Assembly (NCBI GenBank): GCA_027575765.1
Contig: JANBPT010000440.1
Coordinates: forward strand, 1-35,777
Direction of reading: 5' to 3'
Length of the DNA: 35,777 nt
Source: Tieghemiomyces parasiticus
Lineage: Eukaryota > Kickxellomycota > Dimargaritomycetes > Dimargaritales > Dimargaritaceae
Shown here: positions 21,201 to 31,600 of the stretch, piece by piece
Layout of the letters: every line of letters starts with the position of its first letter
Numbering within the stretch: position 1 is the stretch's first letter
The notes under the pieces: generated by a model
The model's input: the letters and a program-made list of their open reading frames with translations, nothing else
Databases searched by the model: none
Told to the model about the DNA's origin: nothing
Translations under genes and position numbers: made by a program

Positions 21201-23901
21201 CCGTAGTGGTTCCCTCACGTTCGGTAAGCCGGACCCGCCCAAATCGGCACCGTCCCCAATCGCCAGTACCTTGGCCGCAGTGACCAAAGCATCGGATAAC
21301 CCTCCTACCCCCACGTTAGCTGAAACCGTCGCAGCCGCCGCCGCCGCTGCCGCCGCCGCGGTTGCTGAGGGCCTTGCGCCCACCCTCTCCCCGGCGCCTG
21401 TTTCGCGGCCGCCGCGTCAGTTACTCTTCCATGGGCCCTCTCTCCAGATCCTCAACAGCGTGTCGGCCAAACAGTGCTATCTACTCCTGTTTACGGACGT
21501 CCTGGTGGTGGCGCGCTCCTTCCGGCGACCTACGGCCCCAGGGGCCGGCATACCCTCAGGGTTCACCCTGCAGGACATGTTCCAGGTTCGGAGCGTAGTC
21601 CCGCTCTACCGCGCCCAAGTCCACCTAGAACGCCACCCGACCAGCCAGAGTCCGGCCCTAAAACCCATCAGTCGGACCCACTCGGAGCACGACTACGCCC
21701 ACCTGGACCCCACCCCCACGGTCGGCCCTGCCCACTCGTCTCCGGGCCGCGGCCTCTGGATGGAACCCCGCTTGCGCGCTGCCTGCCGCCAGTTCGAAGC
21801 CAACCCGCTCCTGGCTATCCTACAACTACTCCAGGAGAAACTGGTTCCACCTGACGCTGAGTCGGTGGCTGCGTTCCTATATCGGACCACCCTTCTTAAT
21901 CGTAAGCAGCTTGGCGTGTACCTCGGCTATGGCTGTCGCCACGCTTGGCGAAGTCGCGAACCCGTACTGACTTCACCGTACAATCAGCACATGACGCGCG
22001 AGGACCCGCACTACCTGCGCAAACTGGCCGTCCAGCACCCGCTGGGCGCAGACATTGAACGCCGCCGCCGCTTCCACCACGCCGTAACGTGGGCCTTCCT
22101 TGACCGATTCCGCTACCATCCTCTACCCGTGGACGAGGCCCTACGCATCTTCTTGCTCTATATTCGACTGCCCAGTGACCCCCACGTCATTGACTACCTG
22201 CTCGAAACCTTCGCCCGCCACTGGTACGAGAGCGTGCAGGAGGCAGTTGGCAGTGGCGGCGTGGCCGGCGAGGACCAACCATCGCCGGCGTCCGGACGGA
22301 CTCCGCCGCGGATTCGCGAGTTCTTCGAACCGGCCTCTCCAGAACTCACCGTCAAATTGGTGTACGCCACCATGACCCTTAATTCCGACCTGCATAACCC
22401 CCTCCTGCAACGCGAGTCCACGCCCGAACTGGCCTACGTGGACTTTGTCACCAAGTTTAAGGTGGCAGGGGCGGCTCGCGGCCGTGGCGAACCGAACTAC
22501 GATGCTGATCTGTCCCTTGACGATTTGCCGCTGGCCGAGTTATCGGCGCACCATATGGACCAGTACGAGACCGAGGTGCCCTCGGCATACCTTGAAGCTG
22601 TATTCCACCGCGTGCTGACGGATAAGTTGGAGATGGCCGCCGACTCCAAACGAGTCATGGTCCATTTCCAGTCCGCCCCGGACTGTGCGGCCACCGTGGG
22701 GACTGGCGGAGGGGCCACGTCGGCCCCCAGCGACGGCGTCGGTACTAGTGACATATCCGGTCCGCTGCCTAATGCCCTTCTTGCCTTTCCACCCTCGTTC
22801 AAGAACGGCCCGCTCAATTTCTCGACCGACTTGTTCCCCAACCGCTTGATTATGCACGGGGCCCCCTCGCGCGACCTGCGGGCATACCTAACCTCTGTTC
22901 CACTGGACCCGTCGGCCTCGCCAGCCCCCGTCGCCGACCTCCTGCGTAGCCTTACCCCTGCCGCGGAGGTCTGGATCCGGATACCCTACCCGGACCCATC
23001 CTACCGCGTCCGCCTCTACTCGTCCTCGCTCGTGTGTGTCCCCGAGGTGGTAGATTTTGCTGACAGCAGAGTGCAACGCGTGGCCATCTACCCTACCGCT
23101 CTGGGTCGCACCACTCTGTACTTTATTCCTCGCGGTCGTAACAGCCGGGTATACGCCGGACTACCCGTCAAGAGTGTCCTCGTCGAGGGCGGGTTCATGG
23201 AGCATACGGTGACCGTCTCACTCAGCGTATCTCCGCCGCCACCGCCTGCGACATCGATTCCCGGGGTAGACCCCGCCAAATCAACGGGACCTGGCACTCT
23301 CTACCACCCCGGACACGGCCATTCCCCGCACGCGCCCGCGACAAAACTCAAACGGTACATGTTTGGGTTTAGCTCCAGCGTGGCCAAGGAACGCTGGGTC
23401 CAGGCTATCCAGCAGGCCGTGGCGGATTACCACAACCCACCAACCACTAGCGCCGCGCAGCTGCTGCCGCCGCTCGGACGGTCGGCTTCCGATTCGGATT
23501 CGGTGGCGGACCCGCCCCGTTCCGCCGGTCAGGCTGACATTTCTGGCACCAGCCCCACGAGCCGCCCGTTGCTCATGGCCAGCCTCAGCTCTCCGTCCAT
23601 CATGCGCAGTACAGGCAACCAGCCGTTACGTCCGCCATTCCACCGCTTGCATTCGTCGGTGTCCTCGGCCCCCGCGCCCTCGCTCTTGTCCCTGACCACC
23701 TCCCGCCAGATGCCCCACCCTACCACGGGCTCAGTCTACACGTCACCCATCCAGATCGCCGAGGAGTTTTTGCAGCACATCGAGCAGGCCGTCCGCCAGC
23801 ACCATCAGAAGCACCCATTACCCCTGGAGCACAGCCCCGGGCAGTTCCCGCCCAATGCCATCCCGGGCACGAACCTTATCCGACACATTTGTCAGCTGTA
23901 A
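18283..23901 (+). CDS. Large Sec7-domain Arf-GEF-like protein with two PH domains
   Basis: Sec7 domains activate Arf GTPases at membranes; Sec7-PH fungal proteins of this type include Syt1 and Yel1. One uninterrupted frame gives 1872 residues. Residues 1-1015 are mostly disordered, Pro/Ser/Arg-rich, with basic Ser motifs (RRSRSFADFF, RRSRIFVDN) and a 10-Ala run at 1017-1026. A first PH-like domain starts near 1047 (LLFHGPSLQILN, CYLLLFTDVLVVAR). The Sec7 domain spans about 1174-1390: LLNRKQLGVYLG, DEALRIFLLYIRLP, then VYATMTLNSDLHNP. A second PH domain covers about 1524-1715, ending in the conserved Trp helix (ERWVQAIQQAV, Trp1705). The catalytic glutamic finger of the family (R-L-P-G-E) reads RLPSD here, Asp1299 in place of Glu. 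Two long insertions interrupt the Sec7 helices. The start is the first ATG after the ATG-free leader; Met63 (18469) is an alternative. Confidence 0.9.
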   Translation: MPTSHRLTAEAFPARGPPVFRIHSAPDTSPRAHNLGKPHSHPGPASPGRLESSSVPCDGPVLMRSDDAHALSHPHHTAPRLQKSHRQGPPPSRHPPEPQASNGWHEDRYRPPSEPETELNPKRVSHIKRQPAISTKNPRSSYRLSCRPAAPAGSVANPPPQAPRPRPESTAPPPSRSQTRRRRNARRSKTLSIIGQDPAPQQLQDMLMSPLDALIRHFASELAVLGQEAKVRDRPGPVIRKAPGQGPRRVAMADLVQPLLAANRAAVTDSSPPITPSAPDRQGQTAKTPSPSVRSQPREVKGPGKSTPSDDDPDPIPRSPPIPRSRPVQRSQDVFQRLSIYREAQRIDSANGVVDTSLLRRSRSFADFFNVLHEKEQDLARSHSISHTFGHGSPKGPMPNPRFQADQRSGVGRRPGHPVTAAIPNPAPAILAGSPLSPSPPPGSQIERALSVLRTLYKAAPGSEASGGEEPHRAAVSTVRSASLGSARAFRGAGRHETTEQLALSQAPPPITRARSVCVLRAPASPVSQQAEVVVLRGGDVILNPAASPPSYRAPILPRPSVAAPNSTPTTPEAPARALPRHDTGSGASPTLKAEASPLRSPHSSPALSARSIGASPTLSPETAASSEPRFGHFRPPVPQSLVRRRLQFEPMAVLVIAPYGTVPEDRPLSTALHRRSRIFVDNPRSVPTSPTVSPCKSGTTNFVRSTPRAGHRLSTIQTPDTDPPPRLRKQNTRRHPITFYYQPQHAASDGSGGARPSMRDSIQDLNYLSRQSFEQQLLDSVGADTASHLDPSALAMGKARVDQPRPISFFASNDPDLPQALSSRDDQSASTFIIPHSLVSRARKNRFIRREALSMVLLDQVVDLHIEEMQRQASEPTPRIGGLGVPHPEITFLRELGRTAPSDTDRLPTVQTPIATAAESAPALPELPFSASAPSLIDASRPPPPEEDQTFAAVSPSPPPPPKDGDKSAARNRSGSLTFGKPDPPKSAPSPIASTLAAVTKASDNPPTPTLAETVAAAAAAAAAAVAEGLAPTLSPAPVSRPPRQLLFHGPSLQILNSVSAKQCYLLLFTDVLVVARSFRRPTAPGAGIPSGFTLQDMFQVRSVVPLYRAQVHLERHPTSQSPALKPISRTHSEHDYAHLDPTPTVGPAHSSPGRGLWMEPRLRAACRQFEANPLLAILQLLQEKLVPPDAESVAAFLYRTTLLNRKQLGVYLGYGCRHAWRSREPVLTSPYNQHMTREDPHYLRKLAVQHPLGADIERRRRFHHAVTWAFLDRFRYHPLPVDEALRIFLLYIRLPSDPHVIDYLLETFARHWYESVQEAVGSGGVAGEDQPSPASGRTPPRIREFFEPASPELTVKLVYATMTLNSDLHNPLLQRESTPELAYVDFVTKFKVAGAARGRGEPNYDADLSLDDLPLAELSAHHMDQYETEVPSAYLEAVFHRVLTDKLEMAADSKRVMVHFQSAPDCAATVGTGGGATSAPSDGVGTSDISGPLPNALLAFPPSFKNGPLNFSTDLFPNRLIMHGAPSRDLRAYLTSVPLDPSASPAPVADLLRSLTPAAEVWIRIPYPDPSYRVRLYSSSLVCVPEVVDFADSRVQRVAIYPTALGRTTLYFIPRGRNSRVYAGLPVKSVLVEGGFMEHTVTVSLSVSPPPPPATSIPGVDPAKSTGPGTLYHPGHGHSPHAPATKLKRYMFGFSSSVAKERWVQAIQQAVADYHNPPTTSAAQLLPPLGRSASDSDSVADPPRSAGQADISGTSPTSRPLLMASLSSPSIMRSTGNQPLRPPFHRLHSSVSSAPAPSLLSLTTSRQMPHPTTGSVYTSPIQIAEEFLQHIEQAVRQHHQKHPLPLEHSPGQFPPNAIPGTNLIRHICQL
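21331..21360 (+). repeat. GCN trinucleotide repeat coding for ten Ala
   Basis: Ten consecutive Ala codons (GCA, GCC, GCT and GCG mixed) at residues 1017-1026 of the Sec7 protein, just before its first PH-like domain. The codon mix implies it is fairly stable. Confidence 0.9.
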
Positions 23902-24218
23902 GCTGTATTGCGTATGGGAAAGTTGTGGAAGGGGGAGGGAGGGAGGGATGGTGGGGTTGATAAACAATACATACATACCCTTAGTTGTGATTGCAAGATG
24001 CCGTACGACAATGTAAACCCAGATTTAATAAACATGTTAAACTGCCGAAGCGACATAGTGACAGGCCTGTAATTTACCCAGCTTGGCGGCGGTGTGGCAT
24101 AGTTGTGGCACAGGGTGATTAGGCCCATCGGATATAGGCCCAATTAATAGATTCGTAGCAACCACCGCGTGTTTAATATAAGCCTAGATGCAAACGAGGA
24201 AAAACATCAAGATGGTAA
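23902..24218. other. Shared 3' region of convergent Sec7 and HAS1 genes
   Basis: This is a 317-base gap between two stop codons on opposite strands. It contains an AATAAA for the plus-strand gene at 24027 and a GGGAGG-rich patch right after the Sec7 stop. No clear AATAAA was seen for HAS1, only AT-rich motifs near 24170-24180. No gene is present. Confidence 0.6.
24027..24032 (+). terminator. Candidate polyadenylation signal for the Sec7 gene
   Basis: Exact AATAAA, 126 bases after the Sec7 stop codon, between the convergent genes. The match is positional only. Confidence 0.4.
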
Positions 24219-26090
24219 TCAACCGGTCTTGGGCTTGGGCGCCCGCTTGTTCCGGTCCTGGGTGCTGCGACCCCGCTTATTCACATCCACATGGGGCACG
24301 ATTGTGAGGCCGAACGACTTGGCAACCTTATCAAGCTTGAGTGAATCAAGGCTGAAGACCTTTTTAAGGGCGGTGGAGTTGTAGGCCTTAAGGAACGACG
24401 AGTAGGCGCCGACGGCGCTGGTGTGAAGGTAATGATTTTTGGCCAATAGGTTCTCGAGCTGGGGCTGAATATTGGCCACCTTGCTCGGCGGGAACTGGTA
24501 CTCGTTGAGCGGCACCTTGGCCTGCTTAAGGTAGCTAAGGAACCCGAGGTTCTCCGGCGTGAGGAACAGGAGGGAGCGGCCGCTACGGCCGGCGCGGGCC
24601 GTCCGGCCCACGCGATGAATGTACTCGCGGGGGTCATCCGGGGGGTCGTACTGGATGATCCAATCGACGGCGGGAATATCCAGGCCGCGGGCGGCCACAT
24701 TGGTGCAGAGGAGAGCGCCCTTGTCGGCGTTACTATACTCAAAGAAGGTGGCCGTGCGCTTGTTCTGGGACATGCGACCGTGAAGACCCAGGACCGGCAC
24801 GTCGATGTAGTTGAGGAGCTCGGTGTGGTAAGCCACGGACTTGCAAGACGATAGGAACACAATGACCTTCTTCTCCCGGTACTTGCGCAGCATGGTGAAG
24901 AGCAGCATGAAACGCTTGTCAATCTCGGTCACCACGTACCCCTGGTCCAGGTTATCGGCCGTGGATGCGTCCTTCTTCTCGTCCACGTTGATGTAGAGCG
25001 GGCCACGCTTGAGGGAGATGCGGGCCAGGTCCTGCACCTTGGTGGTCTGGGTGGCCGAGAAGAGAAGGGTCTGGCGGTCGGCGGTCGGGAGGAGTTTGAC
25101 AATTTGTTTCATTTCGAGCTCGAACCCGCAGTCTAGGATGCGGTCGGCTTCGTCGATGACCAAGGCCTTCAGGTTGCTGTACACAAAGTGCTTGGTGTTC
25201 TGCATGTGGTCCAGTAGGCGGCCCGGGGTGGCCACCAAAATGTTGACGCCCTTGGCCAGCTTAGTGGCCTCGGCGTTGCGGTTGGCTCCACCGATCACGA
25301 GTCCGAAGGTCTGGGAATGGAATTTCATCAGGTCGCGCAGCACCCCGAAGATCTGGAGCGCCAGCTCGCGGGTCGGCGTGATGATCACCACGCCCGCGCC
25401 GTTGTGCGGCTTGAACTGCAACTGGGAGAGCAGCTCGATGGCCGGGATCAAAAAGGCCACCGTCTTGCCCGATCCGGTCTTGGCCGCGCCCAAAATATCG
25501 CGCCCGGCCAGGGCCGGCGGGATACACCGCGCCTGAATTTCCGTCATGCGCTTGAATCCCATCTGCTGGATCGCCTCCAAGGTGGCTGAGCTGGCCTTGA
25601 GGCTGGCAAAGTTAAAGCTCACGTCGTCCTGGGTACCAGTCTCATACTCGATTTCTTTGCTGGCGCCAGCCTTCCGCCGCTTCTTGATCTCCTTGGGTGC
25701 GGTCTCGGCGGCCGATGCGGAAGCCGTGGTCTCTGAGGCAGCCGGAGCATCAACGTCCATCCCGTCATCAGGTTTCGCGGCGGTCTCGCTGGCCGGCTTC
25801 TTACCCCGGGTACGCGGTCTCTTTGCGGCGGCCTTGGCCGGGGTGGTCGCAGGAGCGGAGGCACTGTCCGACGCCAGTGCCGGGGCATTGGACGTGGTCT
25901 TACCGGACTTCTTTTTTTTGGCGAGCGAGACGGGAGCTGTGTCGACTTCCATGTCGTTACTGACTGGGGCAGGGATCTTGGGGGCGGATTCGCGCGTCTC
26001 ACTGGGCTTGGAGCGGCGGCGCTTACTAGCCTTCTTGGCTTCGGTGTTGACCGAGGCCCCCGGCACGTTGGCTACCGGAGATGGGGCCAT
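24219..26090 (-). CDS. HAS1: HAS1/DDX18-type DEAD-box RNA helicase
   Basis: HAS1 is a nucleolar ATP-dependent RNA helicase needed for both 40S and 60S ribosomal subunit assembly. This intronless gene gives 623 residues from the ATG at 26090; only non-ATG codons precede it in frame. Residues 1-150 are a Lys/Ala/Pro-rich tail with nuclear-type basic clusters ([26 protein letters not shown]). The core has [18 protein letters not shown] and the Q motif ([15 protein letters not shown]), Walker A AKTGSGKT (Lys209), [23 protein letters not shown] at 313-316 ([14 protein letters not shown]), [18 protein letters not shown] and HRVGRTAR. The C-terminus carries the HAS1-type extension ([19 protein letters not shown]) followed by a basic end. 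[12 protein letters not shown] and the C-terminal LDKVAKSFG point to HAS1 over other DEAD-box families. It converges with the Sec7 gene. Confidence 0.96.
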   Translation of the reverse strand: MAPSPVANVPGASVNTEAKKASKRRRSKPSETRESAPKIPAPVSNDMEVDTAPVSLAKKKKSGKTTSNAPALASDSASAPATTPAKAAAKRPRTRGKKPASETAAKPDDGMDVDAPAASETTASASAAETAPKEIKKRRKAGASKEIEYETGTQDDVSFNFASLKASSATLEAIQQMGFKRMTEIQARCIPPALAGRDILGAAKTGSGKTVAFLIPAIELLSQLQFKPHNGAGVVIITPTRELALQIFGVLRDLMKFHSQTFGLVIGGANRNAEATKLAKGVNILVATPGRLLDHMQNTKHFVYSNLKALVIDEADRILDCGFELEMKQIVKLLPTADRQTLLFSATQTTKVQDLARISLKRGPLYINVDEKKDASTADNLDQGYVVTEIDKRFMLLFTMLRKYREKKVIVFLSSCKSVAYHTELLNYIDVPVLGLHGRMSQNKRTATFFEYSNADKGALLCTNVAARGLDIPAVDWIIQYDPPDDPREYIHRVGRTARAGRSGRSLLFLTPENLGFLSYLKQAKVPLNEYQFPPSKVANIQPQLENLLAKNHYLHTSAVGAYSSFLKAYNSTALKKVFSLDSLKLDKVAKSFGLTIVPHVDVNKRGRSTQDRNKRAPKPKTG

Positions 26091-26565
26091 GCTGGTCAAG
26101 GAATTTGTGTGAATGGGAGTTGAGTTAATTGATAGACGGAGGCAATTGGAATCAGGTCAGGAGGATGAGGTAAAAAAAGTGTAGGGATAAAAAGCACTAG
26201 CAAATCCAAAAGCAAGTGAGCAGACGTGATAGTGGTAGTAACAACGATAGTAAGCTGCCAATAGAAGTAAAAAAAAAATGAGACAGAGGCATAGCTGGCA
26301 GGCAGCAGGCAACAGTACTATCGCTTTAGGACTCGCGTAATTCAGTCAGAACGACTTGCGAAGGCAGCAGGTCAAAGTAAGCGAACGAATGAGAAAAAAA
26401 AAAGATCGTAACTGAGTTTACATCAATATGGGCTAACCCTTGGCAAAGAGGGATATATATTAATCACGTGATTATAATTGTGGTAGGGGGTGATCCAGAG
26501 TTGGAATATGAATAATTAAGCATTTAGTAGACTATGGTCACTGATTAGTAACGCCCGCTGGCACA

Positions 26566-26595
26566 TTTATATATATATATATATATATGTATATA
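26566..26595. repeat. TA dinucleotide microsatellite
   Basis: A long (TA)n run ending in TGTATATA, in intergenic DNA about 480 bases upstream of HAS1. Confidence 0.88.
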
Positions 26596-27403
26596 GCGAA
26601 AGGGCCTGTAGCTTGGGGACTTGTCGGTATATCACTAGAGTAGAGGAGTGGTTAAGGAATCATAGAGGAGCTTGAAGAAGTAAAAAGGTGTCGTTCACAA
26701 GGAGGCGTGGGCTAGATGGCTGCGAAAAGGTACGGTAGGAAGAGGTTATATTTTAAATAGCGACTGCAGAGGAGGCCAGGTGTACCATGGTGATGAGGGG
26801 TGGGTGGTAAACTAGGGGGATGGCGCACGCCAGTCTGCACGGGCTAGATACGGGAGGATAGGGAGTGGAACCGGATATTGTTCTTGCCGATGTACATATC
26901 GTGGTGTCGGGTCATTCTAGGCGGCCGCAATAATTTTCTAACAAATGCTCCCTGGCGGGGATCGCGTTGCTTGGTAAGAAAACTTGGGGCCCGTTGGCAT
27001 CCCTTCGATTAACTACTGCAAGCCCATAACACCAAACAAGTGACCCTTTCCTTGCCGGTTCAGTGCAGTGAATGGTCTCCGAGCCGCACCACTCGGGGCC
27101 TTACTGTAGACGATCCCAACCACTTAGCGTCATACCCAGTTGCGTATGATCACTCCCTGGTACATTCAAAATCCTGCACTCCAGTTCTGGCGGCAGTACT
27201 AAAAGCTGCTAAAGCGAATTCTGCGCCTTCGAGCAGACAGACCCTGGTTGCCGTTAGTGCCGTCGATGCTTTAATTATGCCGCATATAATGGTAAAATCA
27301 GTAGCTCTCGGCTTGGTAAAGGTATGACACGTCGGCGTAGCTAAGTTTCGGTATCACAGCAAGCTACGGTTTCGCTGCGACTGCCCTTGGCTGCTTAGGG
27401 TTC

Positions 27404-27415
27404 GGGGGGGGGGGG
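27404..27415 (+). repeat. Run of twelve G
   Basis: Homopolymer of 12 G about 270 bases upstream of the TEX261/SVP26 start codon. It could be prone to slippage or to sequencing error. Confidence 0.8.
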
Positions 27416-27686
27416 ACCAGCCCAAATCCATCCAGTGCCCCAGGGTGCAGCATCTAAAGTTCAACCTTTCTGACTCAGAATTGCCGCCATCTGCATTGGT
27501 CCGTCGCTGAACCCATCTCCTTCTAGCCCCCTTCCTCTGAATTGCAGCCTTCGTTGTCTGTGTCCTCCGGACGGTCCACGCCGCCCGAACTGTCCTGCCA
27601 CTGGCACGCATCCCCCCACGCTGCAGCCTCTTGTGTTCGCCTCCTTGTTTCCACATCCGTGGTCCCCACGCATAGACTTCTACGCC

Positions 27687-28615
27687 ATGGCCGGATTCAT
27701 GGCACTATTGAGCATTCTCGGGGCTCTCGTCGCCCTCGGTTTCGCCGTGTTCTGCCTGGTATGCGGCCTGTACCACATCTCGGAGCTCGTGGAGGAGAAG
27801 ACAGCGGCGGTCCGCCACGCTATTCTTTACAGCACCTGGCTGGTGGTGGCCCTCCATCCGCTACTATGGCTTGCCGATGGCTTGCCCTGGCCTCGGCTAC
27901 TATTTTCGCTGTTCTGCCAAGTTGTCTACAGTCTACACCTGGGCACGTTCCCCTACACCAACACAGAGGGCTTCACCTTCATTGCCACTTGCGGTAGGTG
28001 ATAACATGCAAACAGCGTACTTGGCCGACCGTAGCCGGATATATCCTCCCTCGTAAACCATGTCCGCCGTACCAACGGCCAGGGCAGTGGGCCCGTCGTA
28101 ACTGATCTCCAGGTTGTAACCCTCTGTCTACCTCCGCACTCTGCCCCATCCTTTCACGGTACCTACACCTAGTCCTTGTCATCTGTAACCACTTTCTCTG
28201 GTTCCTTTATTTCATCGACCACCATTTCGCCACGACCGAGGCGGTGTCCTTCTTAGTGATGTGTGTCTGGCTGGTGCCGCTCATGTATCTAGTCTCTCTC
28301 ACGTCTAGTGAGAATCAGCTGCCGGATATGGGTAAGCAACCATTTACCCGGTTAAGGGACTATGAATACTGAGACTGATCGGTGAGAAAAGGCCAAACTG
28401 GCTTGCGTTCTTCGGCAGGCAAATACTAAAATTTACTCCTCGCCCTCCTTTACCTTCCCTATTATACTGCCCCGCATCCGCGTCCTGCCCTATCTACAGC
28501 CCATAACCCTCATATGAGGAACGCTCAAAAGACACCCGGGATCCTAAAGTCCTTCTTTGGTACAATCCTGGGTAAGTCGGAAACACCCTTGCCGGCCAAG
28601 AAGCGGACATTCTAG
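27687..28615 (+). CDS. SVP26: TEX261/SVP26 family ER-Golgi cargo adaptor (3 exons)
   Basis: SVP26/TEX261 proteins are multispanning membrane proteins of the early secretory pathway; yeast Svp26 helps load certain Golgi enzymes into COPII vesicles. Exons are 27687-27993, 28173-28331 and 28500-28615. The introns (179 and 168 bases) have GTAGGT and GTAAGC donors and TAG/CAG acceptors, and both are phase 1. The product is 193 residues, close to animal TEX261. Diagnostic sequence follows the first helix: CGLYHISELVEEKT. Then come LLFSLFCQVVYSLHL, TFPYTNTEGFTFIATC, the second exon's CNHFLWFLYFIDHHF and a last helix (CVWLVPLMYLVSLTS). The cytosolic tail ends in a basic-aromatic stretch (PAKKRTF), like the family. 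A GTAAGT inside exon 3 (28572) is a decoy donor: reading straight through gives the expected tail and a stop. Confidence 0.93.
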
Positions 28616-31600
28616 CCAGTTTCCGATCTATTAGGCCGACTCGAATGACTTGTTTATATGTGGTGACAGTGCTCGATCCGGGACATGGAGTTAGGTGAAG
28701 CATATATAGCCCTCCCCGTTGCCATTGGTGTATGTTAAGATCTGCTTCACCGAGTACGCGCTAGCCGTACCAGATAAGGGTAAGAGGGAGGGAGGACCGA
28801 AGGCGATTCGATTTCTTCGGATTTGTTTGTCGTTGGTGGCTGCGTATGTTACACGCCACCAATTTGGTCCTTCTTTCCTGGGTGCCGATCTCCGCTTTCT
28901 CCTGTCAAATTGTTGTAATCAGCCGCCTCCGGGACCTCCTTTTCATTTTGCCCTTACGCTCCCGGTTGCTAATTATCATTCAGAAAGGTTCGACCTGTCG
29001 GCCTGATTAGTAGCCATTGTGTTCAATTCACCAGTCTATGTAATCACGCCACACCAAGGCGACTGTATCAACACGCAACAGTTGGCCACTTCTATTTACG
29101 GATATTTCCAAGCGGGTATCTCGATCAGTATGAAGGCCAGTGAACTGGAGTGTAGTGGATGGTCGTCACCTGTTGACAAGGTTATGGCATGGGTGAAGGG
29201 GACTGTCATATTGAAGGCCGCTTTATTGCGGCGGTGGTCTTGTTGCGTTCTTATCTCTTTATGCAGAGACTCAGCCACCTACCGGATTCCTTACAGCTGG
29301 AGTCAGTGTTTGCCATCAATGGTTCACCTTTAGGGTCTCCACCTTGCGGAGAGTACAGCCGAATAGCGATCAACGAATACGGCTGATCTTGAGGCTTTTC
29401 TCTGCATGGCTCACGCCACGAGCGCGAGCTGCTACTTTAAAAGGCCTTTTCCAAGCCGCTAAACAGATGGGTAAAATGGGGAGGGGGTAGAGCTGTTCCA
29501 TTTGAAGGCGAAGGATCTCTTCTTTAGGGTTAATCAACTCCCACCCTACCTTCCAGCCACCCTACCTCCAGCACCTACTTTGCCCAAACTTTCCTCCTGG
29601 GTATACTAAGGGGGAACATTGATGGCACGAGAAGCCCCTGACAACGCAATAGTAGGCAGGCAGCCCTACACGTTGCTAGTTATGGCGCAGCGTTGAGCGG
29701 GAGGGCGCCAGGCGGAGCAGTTTTCCTAATATCAAGGACTTTAAGTGCACATAGACGACATAAACAGCTGATCGGGTGCAGGAGTTGGCATAACCCCATG
29801 GCCACCTTTACACATATCGGCGCAAATAGTGGAGAGCTGGATTGAAATCGACCAGCGCCCTGCAAAAAGTAAAATCGGCAGGGTAATTTAGCGCATTACG
29901 GTTACGATGGGATTACCAGAAGAGAATAGGGAAATCAAGGGTTCCACTAAGGTGAAGAGACGGTGCCAATTTGCAGGAGTCAGGCACAGAGGTGGTTCGA
30001 GTGGCCACCAATGGGGAAAGCGGGTCTTCAAAGTACTCACAGGTACGGCTATGAGCTGACTAAAAAGAATGCTTTCCTTCACAATTCCAAGTCTATAGGG
30101 CCTTCTCTCAGTAAACTGAAAATGGCTATGGAGCGCTGCTATAGTTGGTACTTAGCGTGGAAAAGCCGCTATGACCAGGAGGGGAAGGGGCTGTCTCCTT
30201 GATTACGTCTTGTATTCCGGAGTTTATAGTAAACAGTCAGGCCAAATAAGGAAGGCTGGATCAAAATATCGGAGAGCCTTAACATAATCACGCCTCCGGG
30301 TTCGAAGGCACCACATACTACTCCAAGCGTCCTCGTACGCTGAGCTGTAGCCCGAACACAAAAGGGGGATTTGCTTCCCGGAAAGGTAGGGCTGTTGACG
30401 CCTTTGGGGTTTATGGGCTTCGCCTTCACGTGCAGGATGATAGAGCACCATAGCCAATCGAAGATGTATATCGCGGTACCTGCGTGATATCCCTTGAGGC
30501 ACTTTAGTATGTGGGTTAGACACTTCTCAATTCAACGCCAATCTAACAGGGTTGCCATGGCAGGACCGTTCCTTTATTTGACCTTTAATCCGATTATTGG
30601 TACGTAGCCTTCCAAGATGCCATCGGAGTATTGGCCACTGGGGGATCACATCATCCATTCATAGAAAAGCACTGGCGCACCGACCGCCGGGCCATCTAGT
30701 ACACTCTGAGGTGGTTACGGATGAGGCACCAATGCAACGGCAAGTGGTTCCATCAAATGATTGCTGGGGGTGAAGGGAACCTGGATGAGAGATAGCAATT
30801 AAGAATAGACGGCAACTTGTTAGATTCCGTTGAAAATCTCAGGGCCGTATCACAAAACTCACCCAACCCTATTCCTACTGTAACCTCTTCCTTTAAAACG
30901 CGGTCAACTTCGTGCGATCAAACACTCCCGCTTCGAGAATTCACGAATCCGACACTCTACCCGCCCGGAAGGATCCCACAGTGCGTGAAGGTCACTCTTT
31001 ACCGGCCTCGGTCCCCAACTGGCAGTCGCTCGTTCGGATAGAGCCTGTCAACGACCAGGCTGCGGGTCTAAGTGGGCCCAAAGTCATCTCACCCCAGGTC
31101 ACGTAGAAATAAAGATGGAAATTGATTGCGATTTCCCGTACTCACTTCGATCTAGTTGTACGGAGGAGTCGTTAATGCCACCCTAAATAATGAACCATTG
31201 GTAAAGCGGGAGAAACTGAGACAGTAAAGGAGGTCGCGTTGGTTATGGTAGCCTCGGTAGAACTAATGGGGCCTATATAGGCTGCCACCACTAATCTTTC
31301 ATATCGTCAGGACTACCCGGCCATACCCTAAAGATTTGATCCAGATTAAGACCGGGATTAGGAAGGTAAATAAGGAGCTCTATAGCTGGATGATCGGTCT
31401 TCTACCACGCAGGAAGGTACCAATGTGGCTACTTTCCCCTCTACGGCCTGGTAGAAAATAGTAAAGGTTACGCATAACATTTTTATACATCCGCAATGTC
31501 TCGTCGTGCTACACACAGTGATAACGAACTCCAACTCTTTGCGCTAGAATGGTGATATGCGATATATAATAAAGCGACCGCACCTCCTGACCGCCATATC

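Larger units (their letters stand above)
26091..27686. other. Divergent intergenic region between HAS1 and the TEX261/SVP26 gene
   Basis: This 1.6 kb stretch should hold both 5' flanks. Runs of A occur near 26172, 26270 and 26396, a TA microsatellite at 26566-26595 and a G tract at 27404-27415. The 150 bases before 27687 are C/T-rich and probably the TEX261/SVP26 leader. An open frame at 27040-27327 (+) has no recognisable features. Confidence 0.45.

Noticed and set aside
21319..21383. Minus-strand Ala/Val-rich frame opposite the Sec7 gene
   Set aside because: It is the mirror of the GCN repeat and the high GC of the coding strand; the plus-strand frame carries conserved domains.
27040..27327. 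Plus-strand open frame of 95 codons between HAS1 and the TEX261/SVP26 gene
   Set aside because: No domain, no good start context and no splice link to the downstream gene.
29991..30009. GGTTCGAG-like sequence resembling a tRNA T-arm
   Set aside because: The stem pairs only with a nine-base loop, and no acceptor stem or D-arm is found at proper distances; it is a simple hairpin.
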